DNA from: Novosphingobium sp. KA1
GTDB lineage: Bacteria; Pseudomonadota; Alphaproteobacteria; Sphingomonadales; Sphingomonadaceae
Assembly: GCF_017309955.1 (NCBI RefSeq)
Contig: NZ_CP021247.1
Span: 2,815,001 to 2,879,000, forward strand
DNA length: 64,000 nucleotides
Direction of reading: 5' to 3'
Part shown: in pieces, positions 25,901 to 34,948 of the stretch
Layout: every line of letters starts with the position of its first letter
Position numbering within the stretch: the first letter of the stretch is position 1
Translations under genes and position numbers: made by a program
The notes under the pieces: model-generated
The model's database searches: none
Told to the model about the DNA's origin: nothing
The model's input: only the letters and a program-made list of their open reading frames with translations

Positions 25901-28357
25901 GTGAGCCAGCTTCCGATCCATGCCGTCCTGCCCGATCTTCTTGCCGCGCTGCGGGCAGAGCCGCGTGCCGTGCTGATCGCACCGCCGGGCGCCGGCAAGA
26001 CAACCGCCCTGGCGCCCGCATTGCTGGGCGAACCCTGGTGCACCGGCACGGTCATCCTGCTTTCGCCCCGGCGCGTCGCCGCGCGCGCTGCGGCCGAGCG
26101 CATGGCCGCCGGGCTGGGCGAACAGGCTGGCGAGACGATCGGTTACGTGACCCGTCTCGACGTCAAGCGGTCGGCCCGAACCCGGGTCGTGGTGATGACT
26201 GAGGCGATCTTTGTTGCGACGATTCTCGCCGATCCGGAGCTATCGGGGGTTTCGGCAGTCCTCTTCGACGAGGCGCATGAACGGCACCTCGACAGCGATC
26301 TCGGGCTGGCGCTGGCGGTCGAGGCTGGGGAAGTCTTGCGCGAGGACCTGCGCATCGTCGTGATGTCGGCCACCATCGACGGCGCGCGTTTCGCACGTCT
26401 GCTGGGCGCGGACACGCCGGTGATCGAGAGCGAGGGCAAGGCCTGGCCTCTCGCCATTCGCTGGCTCGGCAGTGCCCCAGGCGCGCGCATCGAGGACGCC
26501 ATGGCCTCTGCCATCCTCACGGCCTGGCGCGAGCAAGTGGGGGATGTGCTCGCGTTTCTGCCTGGCGTCCGCGAGATCGATCGCGTGACGGAACGGCTGG
26601 CGGAGAAGCTGCCCAAGGCTCTTGTCCTGCCGTTGCACGGACAATGCGAACCGGCTGCCCAGCGCGCAGCGATTCGCCGCGACGGCGAGGGCCGTCGTCG
26701 CATCGTGCTGGCGACGGCGATTGCCGAAACCTCGCTGACGCTCGACGGTGTATCGGTGGTGGTCGACGCAGGGCTTTCGCGAAGAGCGGAGTTCGACAAG
26801 GCTGCGGGCGTCACCCGGCTCGTCACCCACCGGGCCAGCCGCGCCTCCGCGGCGCAGCGGGCGGGGCGTGCGGCAAGACAGGGGCCGGGTGTGGCCTATC
26901 GCTTGTGGGAAGAGGCCGCCCACCCGGGACGGCCGGAATTCGATCCGCCGGAAATGCTGACCAGCGATCTTGCCCCGCTGACGCTGACGCTGGCCCAATG
27001 GGGGGCGGGCGATCCCGCCGCGATGGCCTGGCTTGATGCGCCGCCGGTGCCCGCGCTCGATGCGGCACGGCGCCAGCTTGAGGGACTTGGGGCGCTGGAT
27101 GCAGAGGGGCGGATCACCGGCTTCGGGCGCAAAGTGGCCAGTTTGCCGATGGACCCGGCGCAGGCGGCGATGATCCTTCATGGCACCGAAATCGGCGCGG
27201 GGGGCTCGGCTGCCAGGCTGGCGCTGCTCTTGCAGGAACGCGGCCTCGGTGGCCGCAGCGAAGACCTGTCGCAGCGCCTCGCGCGCTGGAACGGCGATCG
27301 TGCGCCGCGCGCCGATGCCTCGCGCAAGCTCGCCGCAGGCTGGGCGAAGCGGGCGCGGGTACTGCTCGGAACGGACGGGCACGACGACGAAGATGTTCCC
27401 GCCGGCGTTCTGCTGGCGCTTGGGCGTCCGGACATGCTGGCCCGGCGCCGTGATTCCAGCGGCGAGAACTGGCTCTCGGCCGGGGGCAGGGGGTATGTGC
27501 TTGATCCGGCTTCCGCCTTGGCGGCGCGCGAGTGGATGGTGATCGGGGATGCCCAGGGGCAGGCGCGTGGCGCCCGTATCCTCTCTGGCGCGACGCTGGA
27601 ACCTGCCGAAGTGGAACAATGGCTGGAGGAGCGGATCGAACGCCGTTCGCTCCTGCGCTGGAACGAATCGGAAGGGCGTGTCGAGGCACGGCTGGAGCGG
27701 CGGATCGGCGCGATCACCCTGGCGAGCGGCCCTGATCCTTCGCCGGACCCGGCGGCGATTTCGGCATTCCTGCTTGAACGGGTGCGCGAGAAAGGGCTCG
27801 ATCTGGTGCCTTTCGGCAAGGGCGCACTCGCCCTGCTGCGGCGCGCCCGCTATGCCGGGATCGAGGCGCTGTCCGATACAGCCTTGCAGGCAGACCTCGA
27901 CGACTGGCTGGGGCCGCTGCTCGGCCGGCGGCTGGATGCGGTGGACAAGGGCGCGCTTGCCGAGGCTCTGCGCAATCGCATGACATGGGACGACCAGCAG
28001 AAGCTGGAAAAGCTGGCGCCGCCCGAATTTCGCAGTCCCGCAGGCACCAGCCATGTCATCGATTACGAGGATGACGGAGGCCCCAGCGTCGAAGTGCGGG
28101 TGCAGGCGCTGTTCGGGCTCGACCGCCATCCCACGTTCGGGCAACCGCCGCAGCCGCTCCTGCTCAAGCTGACCTCGCCGGCCGGACGGCCGATCCAGAC
28201 CACGCGCGATCTCCCTGGATTCTGGCGTGGATCCTGGCGCGACGTGCAGCGCGACATGAAGGGGCGCTACCCCAGGCACCGCTGGCCGGACGAGCCGTGG
28301 ACCGAAGATCCCAGCCTCAAGACAAGAAATGCGTTCGAAGCATCCAAAGGCAAATGA
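25901..28357 (+). CDS. hrpB: ATP-dependent helicase HrpB
   Basis: An 818-aa DEAH-box helicase. Walker A IAPPGAGKTTALAPALL (about 26-42), the DEAH motif LFDEAHERHLDSDLGL, motif III VVMSATIDGARFA, and C-terminal lobe motifs ATAIAETSLTLDGVSVVVDAG and ASAAQRAGRAARQGPGVAYRLW are all in order. The HrpB-specific C-terminal domain ends with GRYPRHRWPDEPW. Length is typical (about 810-840). The start is GTG at 25901, with AAGGAG upstream. In other bacteria HrpB is a putative RNA helicase. Its exact substrate is not settled. Confidence 0.96.
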   Translation: MSQLPIHAVLPDLLAALRAEPRAVLIAPPGAGKTTALAPALLGEPWCTGTVILLSPRRVAARAAAERMAAGLGEQAGETIGYVTRLDVKRSARTRVVVMTEAIFVATILADPELSGVSAVLFDEAHERHLDSDLGLALAVEAGEVLREDLRIVVMSATIDGARFARLLGADTPVIESEGKAWPLAIRWLGSAPGARIEDAMASAILTAWREQVGDVLAFLPGVREIDRVTERLAEKLPKALVLPLHGQCEPAAQRAAIRRDGEGRRRIVLATAIAETSLTLDGVSVVVDAGLSRRAEFDKAAGVTRLVTHRASRASAAQRAGRAARQGPGVAYRLWEEAAHPGRPEFDPPEMLTSDLAPLTLTLAQWGAGDPAAMAWLDAPPVPALDAARRQLEGLGALDAEGRITGFGRKVASLPMDPAQAAMILHGTEIGAGGSAARLALLLQERGLGGRSEDLSQRLARWNGDRAPRADASRKLAAGWAKRARVLLGTDGHDDEDVPAGVLLALGRPDMLARRRDSSGENWLSAGGRGYVLDPASALAAREWMVIGDAQGQARGARILSGATLEPAEVEQWLEERIERRSLLRWNESEGRVEARLERRIGAITLASGPDPSPDPAAISAFLLERVREKGLDLVPFGKGALALLRRARYAGIEALSDTALQADLDDWLGPLLGRRLDAVDKGALAEALRNRMTWDDQQKLEKLAPPEFRSPAGTSHVIDYEDDGGPSVEVRVQALFGLDRHPTFGQPPQPLLLKLTSPAGRPIQTTRDLPGFWRGSWRDVQRDMKGRYPRHRWPDEPWTEDPSLKTRNAFEASKGK

Positions 28358-28402
28358 TTTGCGCTTGATTCTCTCCCCGATTCGGCGCCAAAGCGCTTCA
28401 TC

Positions 28403-28681
28403 ATGAGTGCACGCATCTATCAGCGCCCGAAGAACGCCATGCAGTCCGGCAAGGCACTGCTGGATCAGTGGATCCTCGAATTCGTCCCGGCGGAGGCGAA
28501 GAAGCCCGACCCGTTGATGGGTTGGGCCGGCTCGGGAGATACCCAGCAGCAGGTTACCCTGAAGTTCCCGACGGTGGAGGAGGCCAAGGCCTATGCCGAT
28601 CGTTACGGCATCGAAGCGGAAGTTCACGCCACTCCGCCGCGCCGTCTGAAGATCCAGGCTTACGCCGACAACTTCCGTTGA
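28403..28681 (+). CDS. NADH dehydrogenase accessory subunit, NDUFS4-like (ETC complex I)
   Basis: A 92-aa protein of the ETC_C1_NDUFA4/NDUFS4 family: ARIYQRPKNAMQSGKALLDQWILEF, DPLMGWAGSGDTQQQVTLKFPTVEEA, then AKAYADRYGI and a RLKIQAYADNFR end. In alphaproteobacteria this is a supernumerary subunit bound to the peripheral arm of complex I. The nuo operon is not in the window. It follows hrpB by 45 bp and could be co-transcribed or have its own promoter. The start is ATG 28403. Confidence 0.94.
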   Translation: MSARIYQRPKNAMQSGKALLDQWILEFVPAEAKKPDPLMGWAGSGDTQQQVTLKFPTVEEAKAYADRYGIEAEVHATPPRRLKIQAYADNFR

Positions 28682-28714
28682 TCCTTCGCGCTGGACGCGC
28701 GGTTTAGTTCAGCA

Positions 28715-28751
28715 ATCGGCCCGCATCTCCTGTAGGGAGGCGCGGGCCGAT
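28715..28751. other. Strong stem-loop between complex I gene and SRP RNA
   Basis: ATCGGCCCGC (28715-28724) pairs perfectly with GCGGGCCGAT (28742-28751), and an inner CTCC-TGTA-GGAG-type stem extends it. No U-run follows. It may terminate the upstream gene by an alternative mechanism or be part of a longer transcript 5' to the SRP RNA. Confidence 0.55.
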
Positions 28752-28837
28752 GCCGTTTCGGGAGCGGCGATTTGCCGTGCGAATTTCCTCCGCTTCGGGG
28801 CTGGACAAACCGGCATCGCCCCGCCATATGCCCGCCC

Positions 28838-28925
28838 GGGAGTCGGGTGGACGTTTGCGTTCGCCAACTTGGTCAGGTCCGGAAGGAAGCAGCCACAACG
28901 GATTGCGGCGGGTCGCCCGGCTCCT
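28838..28925 (+). ncRNA. ffs: Signal recognition particle RNA (4.5S type)
   Basis: The universally conserved SRP domain IV tetraloop region GGTCAGGTCCGGAAGGAAGC is present at 28871-28890 and is followed by CAGCCACAACGGATTGCGG, typical of alphaproteobacteria. The outer stem pairs GGAGTCGGG (28839-28847) with CCCGGCTCC (28916-28924), fixing the ends to within a few bases. The RNA binds Ffh and targets nascent membrane proteins. dnaX follows directly, a common arrangement. Confidence 0.95.
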
Positions 28926-28926
28926 T

Positions 28927-29004
28927 CTCTCAAGTTTGAGAGATTACCCCCACAGATGTTACCCCACTGGGGGTTAGAAATGCCGCCTCAGTGCGGCATT
29001 TTTT
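28927..29004 (+). terminator. Hairpins and terminator downstream of SRP RNA
   Basis: CTCTCAA-GT-TTGAGAG (28927-28942) is a perfect hairpin directly after the SRP RNA. ACCCCCA...TGGGGGT follows at about 28945-28976. AAATGCCGC...GCGGCATTTTTT (28978-29004) is a classic intrinsic terminator with six T. The first two may be RNA-processing or 3' extension structures. Confidence 0.85.
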
Positions 29005-29072
29005 GTGCGCGGCTGTGGAGCAAATCGCTTTCCTCCTGACAATTCGGCCCCCAGCGCCTAGTTTGGCAGGCG

Positions 29073-31040
29073 ATGGACGATTCACCTGACATGTTCGGCG
29101 ACAGCCCACCCTGGAACGACGGGGGCGAGGAAGAGGCCGCAGCGACTTCGGCGGAACTGGAAGCGGCCGGTCAGGTCTCGCTGTTCGGCGAGCCGGAAGC
29201 GGAGCCAAAGCCGGAACCCGCGGCTCAGCCGGAGGCCGGATCAAAGCCCGAGCCCGTTGCGGTAGAGCTGGAGTCTGTGGTTGAGGCCGAAGTCGCGCCC
29301 GAGCCGGTGCCTGTTTCCGCCATAGTGCCGGTCGCAGCGGCTCCCGTTCCCGCACCCTCAGCGGCGCTTGTCGCCGTCAAGGCTGCCGCCCCGGCGAGCG
29401 CTGCAGTTCAGCCCTATCGCGTGCTGGCGCGCAAGTATCGTCCGCAGAGCTTCGGCGAACTGATTGGACAGGAAGCGATGGTCCAGACGCTGGCCAACGC
29501 CATCAAGCGCGATCGGCTGGCGCATGCTTTCCTGATGACCGGCGTGCGCGGTGTCGGCAAGACCTCGACCGCGCGCCTCATTGCCAAGGCCCTCAACTGC
29601 ATCGGCCCGGACGGGCAGGGCGGCCCGACCATCGATCCTTGCGGCGTTTGCGAGCCCTGTCAGGCGATTGCCGAGGGCCGTCATATCGACGTGATCGAGA
29701 TGGACGCCGCCTCGCATACCGGTGTCGACGACGTGCGCGAGATCATCGAGGCGGTGCGCTATGCCGCCGTTTCGGCGCGCTACAAGATCTACATCATCGA
29801 CGAAGTTCACATGCTGTCGCGCAATGCATTCAATGCCTTGCTGAAGACACTTGAGGAGCCTCCGGCGCATGTGAAGTTCCTTTTCGCGACGACCGAGGTC
29901 GATAAGCTGCCGGTGACGGTGCTGTCGCGCTGCCAGCGGTTCGACTTGCGCCGAATCCCGGCGCCGATGCTGGCGGAACACTTTGCCAAGGTCTGCGGAC
30001 TCGAGGGTGTCGAGGCGGAAGCCGAGGCGCTGGCGATGGTTGCTGCTGCGGCCGAAGGGTCGGTGCGCGACGGCTTGTCGATTCTCGACCAGGCAATTGC
30101 CCATGCCGACCTTGACGGCGAAGGTCAGGTCCGTGCCGAAAAGGTGCGCGACATGTTGGGTCTTTCCGACAAGAGCGCGCAGCGCCGCCTGATCACCGCG
30201 ATCCTAGACGGCAAGGGCGGCGATCTGCTCGAACTGGTTGCCCATCAATTCGCGCTCGGTGTCGAACCGATCTCGATCCTGCGGGGCTTGATGGCACTGA
30301 CCCATCGTATCGCTGTCGCCCAGGTTGCCGGGGGCGCGCACGATGCCCATTCGGCGGAGGAGCGGGAGGCGATCGAGGGCTGGGCGAGGGCGCTCAAGGC
30401 CGGGCAGGTTCATCGGCTTTGGCAGCTTCTTCTCAAGGGCCATGACGAAGTGAAGTCTGCGCCCGACCCGTTGGTGGCCACGCAGATGGCGCTCCTGCGG
30501 ATCATGCATGCGGCGGACATGCCCGATCCCGGCTCATTGGTGAAAAAGCTGGAGGAGTTGGCGGCCCGTGCACCGGTTGCTGTTCCGGCTGGCGACAGTT
30601 CCGGCGCCGTCGGTCCGGCACCTGTTGCCGTGGCGAGGCCAGTCGTGACGGCGCGGCGCTGGGAAGAGCTGGTCGACGATGTCGAGCACGCCGGCGAACT
30701 TTCCACCGCCAACACCATGCGCATGCAAGTCCGCGTCGTCGAACTCGGAACGAGCTTGCTTCGTTATACGCAGCCGCCGGGGTTTAGCGAGGACATCACC
30801 GCGATCCTGCGCAACGCTCTGGGCAAGGCGACGGGCGAGCGCTGGGAGGTGTTCAAGGTCGATGAAGGGGGGGCGCCGACGCTCGTCGAACTGGCTGAGG
30901 CGGAAAAGACGGCGGCCAGCAATGCCGTCAGCCAGCACCCGCTCGTGCTGGCGACCAAGGCGGCCTTTCCAGAGGCCCAAGTGATCGAGGATGACCGTCC
31001 GCTCGCCGTTGGCGGTGGCGGGCGAAATTGGAGACGTTGA
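29073..31040 (+). CDS. dnaX: DNA polymerase III subunit gamma/tau
   Basis: A 655-aa clamp-loader ATPase. The usual protein start (YRVLARKYRPQSFGELIGQ) lies only at about residue 112; before it is an acidic, Pro/Glu/Ala-rich extension. Walker A GVRGVGKTSTARLIAKA, the zinc site CGVCEPCQ with an upstream Cys, the DEVHMLSRNAFNALLKTLEEPP Walker B region and sensor LSRCQRFDLRR are intact. The C-terminal part (about 500-655) includes RRWEELVDDVEHAGE and is the tau-type region. No A-rich frameshift site was noticed, so tau alone may be made. The extension contains QVSLF (residues 34-38), a clamp-binding-like pentapeptide. The stop is followed by ybaB after 1 bp. Confidence 0.96.
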   Translation: MDDSPDMFGDSPPWNDGGEEEAAATSAELEAAGQVSLFGEPEAEPKPEPAAQPEAGSKPEPVAVELESVVEAEVAPEPVPVSAIVPVAAAPVPAPSAALVAVKAAAPASAAVQPYRVLARKYRPQSFGELIGQEAMVQTLANAIKRDRLAHAFLMTGVRGVGKTSTARLIAKALNCIGPDGQGGPTIDPCGVCEPCQAIAEGRHIDVIEMDAASHTGVDDVREIIEAVRYAAVSARYKIYIIDEVHMLSRNAFNALLKTLEEPPAHVKFLFATTEVDKLPVTVLSRCQRFDLRRIPAPMLAEHFAKVCGLEGVEAEAEALAMVAAAAEGSVRDGLSILDQAIAHADLDGEGQVRAEKVRDMLGLSDKSAQRRLITAILDGKGGDLLELVAHQFALGVEPISILRGLMALTHRIAVAQVAGGAHDAHSAEEREAIEGWARALKAGQVHRLWQLLLKGHDEVKSAPDPLVATQMALLRIMHAADMPDPGSLVKKLEELAARAPVAVPAGDSSGAVGPAPVAVARPVVTARRWEELVDDVEHAGELSTANTMRMQVRVVELGTSLLRYTQPPGFSEDITAILRNALGKATGERWEVFKVDEGGAPTLVELAEAEKTAASNAVSQHPLVLATKAAFPEAQVIEDDRPLAVGGGGRNWRR

Positions 31041-31041
31041 G

Positions 31042-31377
31042 ATGAAGTCCATGGAAGAGATGATCCAGGCGGCGCAGCAGGCCGCAGAGACCATCCAGAA
31101 GCAGATGAACGACACGCAGGCCAAGTTGGACACGCTGGAAGTCGAAGGGCTTTCGGGGGGCGGTCTGGTCAAGATCCGCTGCTCGGCCAAGGGCCGTGTG
31201 ATCGGCGTGGCCATCGACGACAGCCTGCTGCAGCCTGGCGAAAAGCAGATCCTCGAAGATCTCGTGGCCGCTGCCTACAACGACGCGCGCGTGAAAGCGG
31301 ACTCGGTGGCAGGAGAGGAACTTGCCAAGGCCCAGCAGGGCATGGGTTTGCCGCCGGGCTTCAAGATGCCGTTCTGA
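31042..31377 (+). CDS. YbaB/EbfC nucleoid-associated protein
   Basis: A 111-aa small DNA-binding protein that acts as a dimer. Long N-terminal helices (MEEMIQAAQQAAETIQKQMND) precede the conserved EVEGLSGGGLVKIRCSAKGRVIGVAIDDSLL sheet, then EKQILEDLVAAAYNDARVKAD and a GLPPGFKMPF end. The ATG at 31042 begins 1 bp after the dnaX stop, the classic dnaX-ybaB pairing. recR, which often follows, is not here; the downstream strand turns over. Confidence 0.95.
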   Translation: MKSMEEMIQAAQQAAETIQKQMNDTQAKLDTLEVEGLSGGGLVKIRCSAKGRVIGVAIDDSLLQPGEKQILEDLVAAAYNDARVKADSVAGEELAKAQQGMGLPPGFKMPF

Positions 31378-31584
31378 CGACGGGCCGCCGCCAAGGCGGC
31401 GCATTGTCGTAAAGACGAACGCGAGCCGCTCGAGGGGCGTGTTGCGGAGGTTCCGCGACGGCCTTTCGGGCGGCTTTGTCGTTTTCTCGGGTGCCGTGCC
31501 GGATTGTTGCGGGTTAAAACTCTGAAAGTCCTCTGGAGGAAAGCGTGTTTCTGCCGATCCGGTTTGGCCGGGGCGCTGGCCTGA

Positions 31585-32112
31585 CTAGGCTGGGTTTTTG
31601 CTCCCTGCGCCGGACTTCCTTGATGGAATGGCCACGAAGCGGCTGAGGACAAAGAACTGCAGCAGCGTGGAAAACACGGTCGTCGCCACACCGGCAATGT
31701 ACGGATCGTGCTGTAATGTCAGTGCGATCTCTAGAAATGCGACACTGGCCAGATAGTTGAGGCCATAGGCAAGGAGAAACCGGTTCAGGGGGAAGCCCGA
31801 ATTGCTGAAGACCAGGCTTCGGTATGTGAAGAAGTTGAACATGATGCCGGCTACGCGGCTGAGCAATTGTGCAGCTTGTGGATGCAGCCCCAGCGCGATC
31901 ATCATAGCATATAGGCCATAGCCGAAGGCCGTATTGATCCCGCCTGTAACGTAGAACCGGGCCAGCCTGGCCAGGGCCTCACATCTTTCCGGTGCGGCGA
32001 TCCGCCAAGACGAGCCGGTCGCCGCGGGGGACAACGCGCCCGTAGCGGAACTGGCCTGCCTGGCGGAATGCAACTCCTCTTTCGCGCCTGGCGGTGGGCC
32101 GGCAGCCGGCAT
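31585..32112 (-). CDS. GtrA-like membrane protein
   Basis: A 175-aa membrane protein with four hydrophobic segments after a roughly 45-residue polar N-terminal stretch. The core LARFYVTGGINTAFGYGLYAMMI, LLSRVAGIMFNFFTYRSLVF, FLLAYGLNYLASVAFLEIAL and TTVFSTLLQFFVLSRFV matches the GtrA/DPMS flippase-like family that moves undecaprenyl-linked sugars. AGGAGG lies 4 bases upstream of the ATG at 32112. It is divergent from lon. No glycosyltransferase partner is adjacent, so its substrate is unknown. Confidence 0.88.
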   Translation of the reverse strand: MPAAGPPPGAKEELHSARQASSATGALSPAATGSSWRIAAPERCEALARLARFYVTGGINTAFGYGLYAMMIALGLHPQAAQLLSRVAGIMFNFFTYRSLVFSNSGFPLNRFLLAYGLNYLASVAFLEIALTLQHDPYIAGVATTVFSTLLQFFVLSRFVAIPSRKSGAGSKNPA

Positions 32113-32335
32113 GCTTCCTCCTGATATCCCGTTGTTCCTCTATAAGGTAAGGACCAAAAGAGGTGGGGTCGTCCGGAATTGCCTCCAGAGTGGAGAGAAG
32201 GCGGTTTGTAAGGACAAGGCGGGAGCGTTATGACAATCGCTTCCACAGCCTTTCGCGGTTAGTGCATTGCGTCCGCGCTGGATGACACCATATCTACGGG
32301 CAATGGCCGGGATTTCCGTTAGGCGCCTGGCAAGT

Positions 32336-34750
32336 ATGGAATTGGAAAAGCTCTTGAACCTGCTTCCGTTGCTGCCTTTGCGCGATATCGTCGTGTTCCC
32401 CGGCATGGTTGTGCCACTTTTCGTGGGACGCGAGAAATCGGTGGCCGCGCTCGAAGCGGCCATGGCCGGTGAGAAGGATATTTTCCTGCTCGCCCAGCTT
32501 GATCCCGGCTGCGACGATCCCGAGCGTGACGATCTCTATGATACCGGCGTGATTGCCAGTGTCCTGCAATTGCTCAAGCTGCCCGATGGAACCGTGCGTG
32601 TGCTGGTGGAAGGCCAGGACCGTGCCCGCCTCGAAATGCTGCAGACGGAAACCGGGGCCGAGGGCGAGATGCTCGTGGCGCAGGTTGAGCGCATTGAATC
32701 GAGTGAGGCCGAAGGCACCGAAGTGGCCGCGATGATGCGCACGGTGGTCGAGCAGTTCGGCGAATACGCCAAGCTCAACAAGAAGCTGTCGCAGGATGCC
32801 GGTGAACAACTGGGTGACATCGATGATGCGGCGCGCCTCGCCGATACCGTGGCCGCACAGCTTTCGGCCAAGGTGGCCGACAAACAGGCCGTGCTGTCCG
32901 AACCCGATCCGCTCAAGCGGCTTGAAATGGTCTATTCCTTCATGGAGGGCGAGCTCGGCGTTCTGCAGGTCGAGCGCAAGATCCGTGGCCGCGTGAAGCG
33001 CCAGATGGAAAAGACCCAGCGCGAATATTACCTGAATGAACAGCTCAAGGCGATCCAGTCGGAGCTGGGCGGCGGTGACGGCGAGGAAGCCAACGAACTG
33101 GCTGAACTCCAGGACAAGATCGAAAAGACCAAGCTCTCCAAGGAAGCGCGCGAGAAGGCGACCGCCGAACTGAAGAAGCTCAAGTCGATGCAGCCGATGA
33201 GCGCGGAAGCGACCGTCATCCGCAACTACCTCGATGTGCTGCTGGGCCTACCCTGGGGCAAGAAGAGCAAGTTGAAGCGCGACATTTCCGAAGCGCAGAC
33301 GGTGCTCGATTCCGACCATTACGCGCTCGACAAGGTCAAGGACCGCATTGTCGAGTATCTGGCCGTGCAGGCACGCACCAACAAGCTCAAGGGGCCGATC
33401 CTGTGCCTCGTGGGGCCTCCGGGCGTCGGCAAGACGTCGCTCGGCAAGTCGATCGCGAAGGCGACGGGGCGCGAGTTTATCCGCCAGTCGCTGGGCGGTG
33501 TGCGAGACGAGGCTGAGATCCGCGGTCACCGCCGCACCTACATCGGCTCGCTGCCGGGCAAGATCGTCACCAACCTGCGCAAGTCGGGCAAGTCCAACCC
33601 GCTCTTCCTGCTGGACGAGATCGACAAGCTGGGCCAGGATTTCCGTGGCGATCCGGCCTCGGCACTGCTCGAAGTGCTGGATCCCGAACAGAACGCCAAG
33701 TTCCAGGATCACTATCTGGAACTCGACATTGACCTGTCGGACGTGATGTTCGTCTGCACCGCGAACAGCCTGAATCTGCCCCAGCCGCTGCTGGACCGCA
33801 TGGAGATCATCCGTCTCGAAGGTTATACCGAAGACGAGAAGGTCGAGATCGCCGAGCGGCACCTGATCCGCAAGCAGATCGAGGCGCATGGCCTGAAGAA
33901 GGGTGAGTTCACGCTGACGCAGGACGGCCTGCGCGACCTCATTCGCTATTACACCCGCGAAGCGGGCGTGCGTACGCTGGAGCGCGAGATTGCCCGGCTG
34001 GCGCGCAAGTCCCTGCGCCAGATCCTTGAAGGCAAGGCCAAGGAAGTGGTCATCACGCCCGAAAACCTGGCCGACTTCGCCGGTGTACGCAAGTTCCGCC
34101 ATGGCGTGGGCGAGGAAGAGCATCAGGTCGGCGCGGTCACCGGTCTCGCCTGGACCGAGGTCGGCGGTGAACTGCTGACGATCGAAAGCGTCACCGTGCC
34201 CGGTAAGGGCGCCATCAAGGCGACCGGCAAGCTGGGCGAAGTGATGAACGAGTCGATCCAGACCGCGTTCAGTTTCGTGCGCGCGCGTTCGCCCGCCTAT
34301 GGCATCAAGCCTTCGATCTTCAACAAGAAGGACATCCACATTCACCTACCCGAGGGTGCGGTACCCAAGGATGGTCCGTCGGCGGGTATCGGCATGGTCA
34401 CCTCGATCGTCTCGACGCTTACCGGCGTGCCGGTGCGCAAGGACGTTGCGATGACCGGTGAAGTCACGCTGCGGGGCCGCGTACTGCCGATCGGCGGTCT
34501 TAAGGAGAAGCTGCTGGCGGCGCTGCGCGGCGGCATCACCACCGTGTTGATTCCGGAAGAGAACCGCAAGGATCTTGCCGAGATCCCGGATAACGTGAAG
34601 CAGGGGCTGGACATCATTCCGGTCAGCCATGTCGACGAAGTTCTGGCCAAGGCCCTGGTCGACCCGCTCACTGCGATCGAGTGGACCGAAGCGGACGAAC
34701 TGGCGGCGGCTCCGCCGCAAACGCCCGCTCCGTCGGCCACGGCGCACTGA
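32336..34750 (+). CDS. lon: ATP-dependent Lon protease
   Basis: An 804-aa cytoplasmic hexameric protease. The N-terminal LON substrate domain starts LLPLLPLRDIVVFPGMVVPLFVGREKSV, the AAA+ module has Walker A GPPGVGKTSLGKSIA and Walker B FLLDEIDKLG, and the catalytic domain has PKDGPSAGIGM (nucleophile Ser) and the Lys in GGLKEKLLAALRGG. The start MELEKLLN at 32336 gives the usual family length. The frame is open for 23 more codons upstream without family support. The promoter is presumably in the 32113-32335 gap shared with gtrA-like; no heat-shock promoter was recognised. A strong terminator follows. Confidence 0.97.
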   Translation: MELEKLLNLLPLLPLRDIVVFPGMVVPLFVGREKSVAALEAAMAGEKDIFLLAQLDPGCDDPERDDLYDTGVIASVLQLLKLPDGTVRVLVEGQDRARLEMLQTETGAEGEMLVAQVERIESSEAEGTEVAAMMRTVVEQFGEYAKLNKKLSQDAGEQLGDIDDAARLADTVAAQLSAKVADKQAVLSEPDPLKRLEMVYSFMEGELGVLQVERKIRGRVKRQMEKTQREYYLNEQLKAIQSELGGGDGEEANELAELQDKIEKTKLSKEAREKATAELKKLKSMQPMSAEATVIRNYLDVLLGLPWGKKSKLKRDISEAQTVLDSDHYALDKVKDRIVEYLAVQARTNKLKGPILCLVGPPGVGKTSLGKSIAKATGREFIRQSLGGVRDEAEIRGHRRTYIGSLPGKIVTNLRKSGKSNPLFLLDEIDKLGQDFRGDPASALLEVLDPEQNAKFQDHYLELDIDLSDVMFVCTANSLNLPQPLLDRMEIIRLEGYTEDEKVEIAERHLIRKQIEAHGLKKGEFTLTQDGLRDLIRYYTREAGVRTLEREIARLARKSLRQILEGKAKEVVITPENLADFAGVRKFRHGVGEEEHQVGAVTGLAWTEVGGELLTIESVTVPGKGAIKATGKLGEVMNESIQTAFSFVRARSPAYGIKPSIFNKKDIHIHLPEGAVPKDGPSAGIGMVTSIVSTLTGVPVRKDVAMTGEVTLRGRVLPIGGLKEKLLAALRGGITTVLIPEENRKDLAEIPDNVKQGLDIIPVSHVDEVLAKALVDPLTAIEWTEADELAAAPPQTPAPSATAH

Positions 34751-34778
34751 GGCGCGGTTGCAATTCGCAAAATAGGAG

Positions 34779-34808
34779 GGGCGCCGGGCTATCCGGCGCC
34801 CTTTTCTT
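34779..34808 (+). terminator. Terminator after lon
   Basis: GGGCGCCGG-GCTAT-CCGGCGCCC has a 9-bp perfect stem followed by TTTTCTTT. Confidence 0.93.
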
Positions 34809-34948
34809 TAGGTCGCACGGCTGACGGAACCATCGGCGTAACGGTGCGCCGGCAGCGCTGAAGATTTCGGCTCGGGCGAATTACCGACGATAACGGCTGG
34901 GAAAATTCCATATTGTGGTTAAAGGGCCGGAAACCTTCGGTGCCTGCG

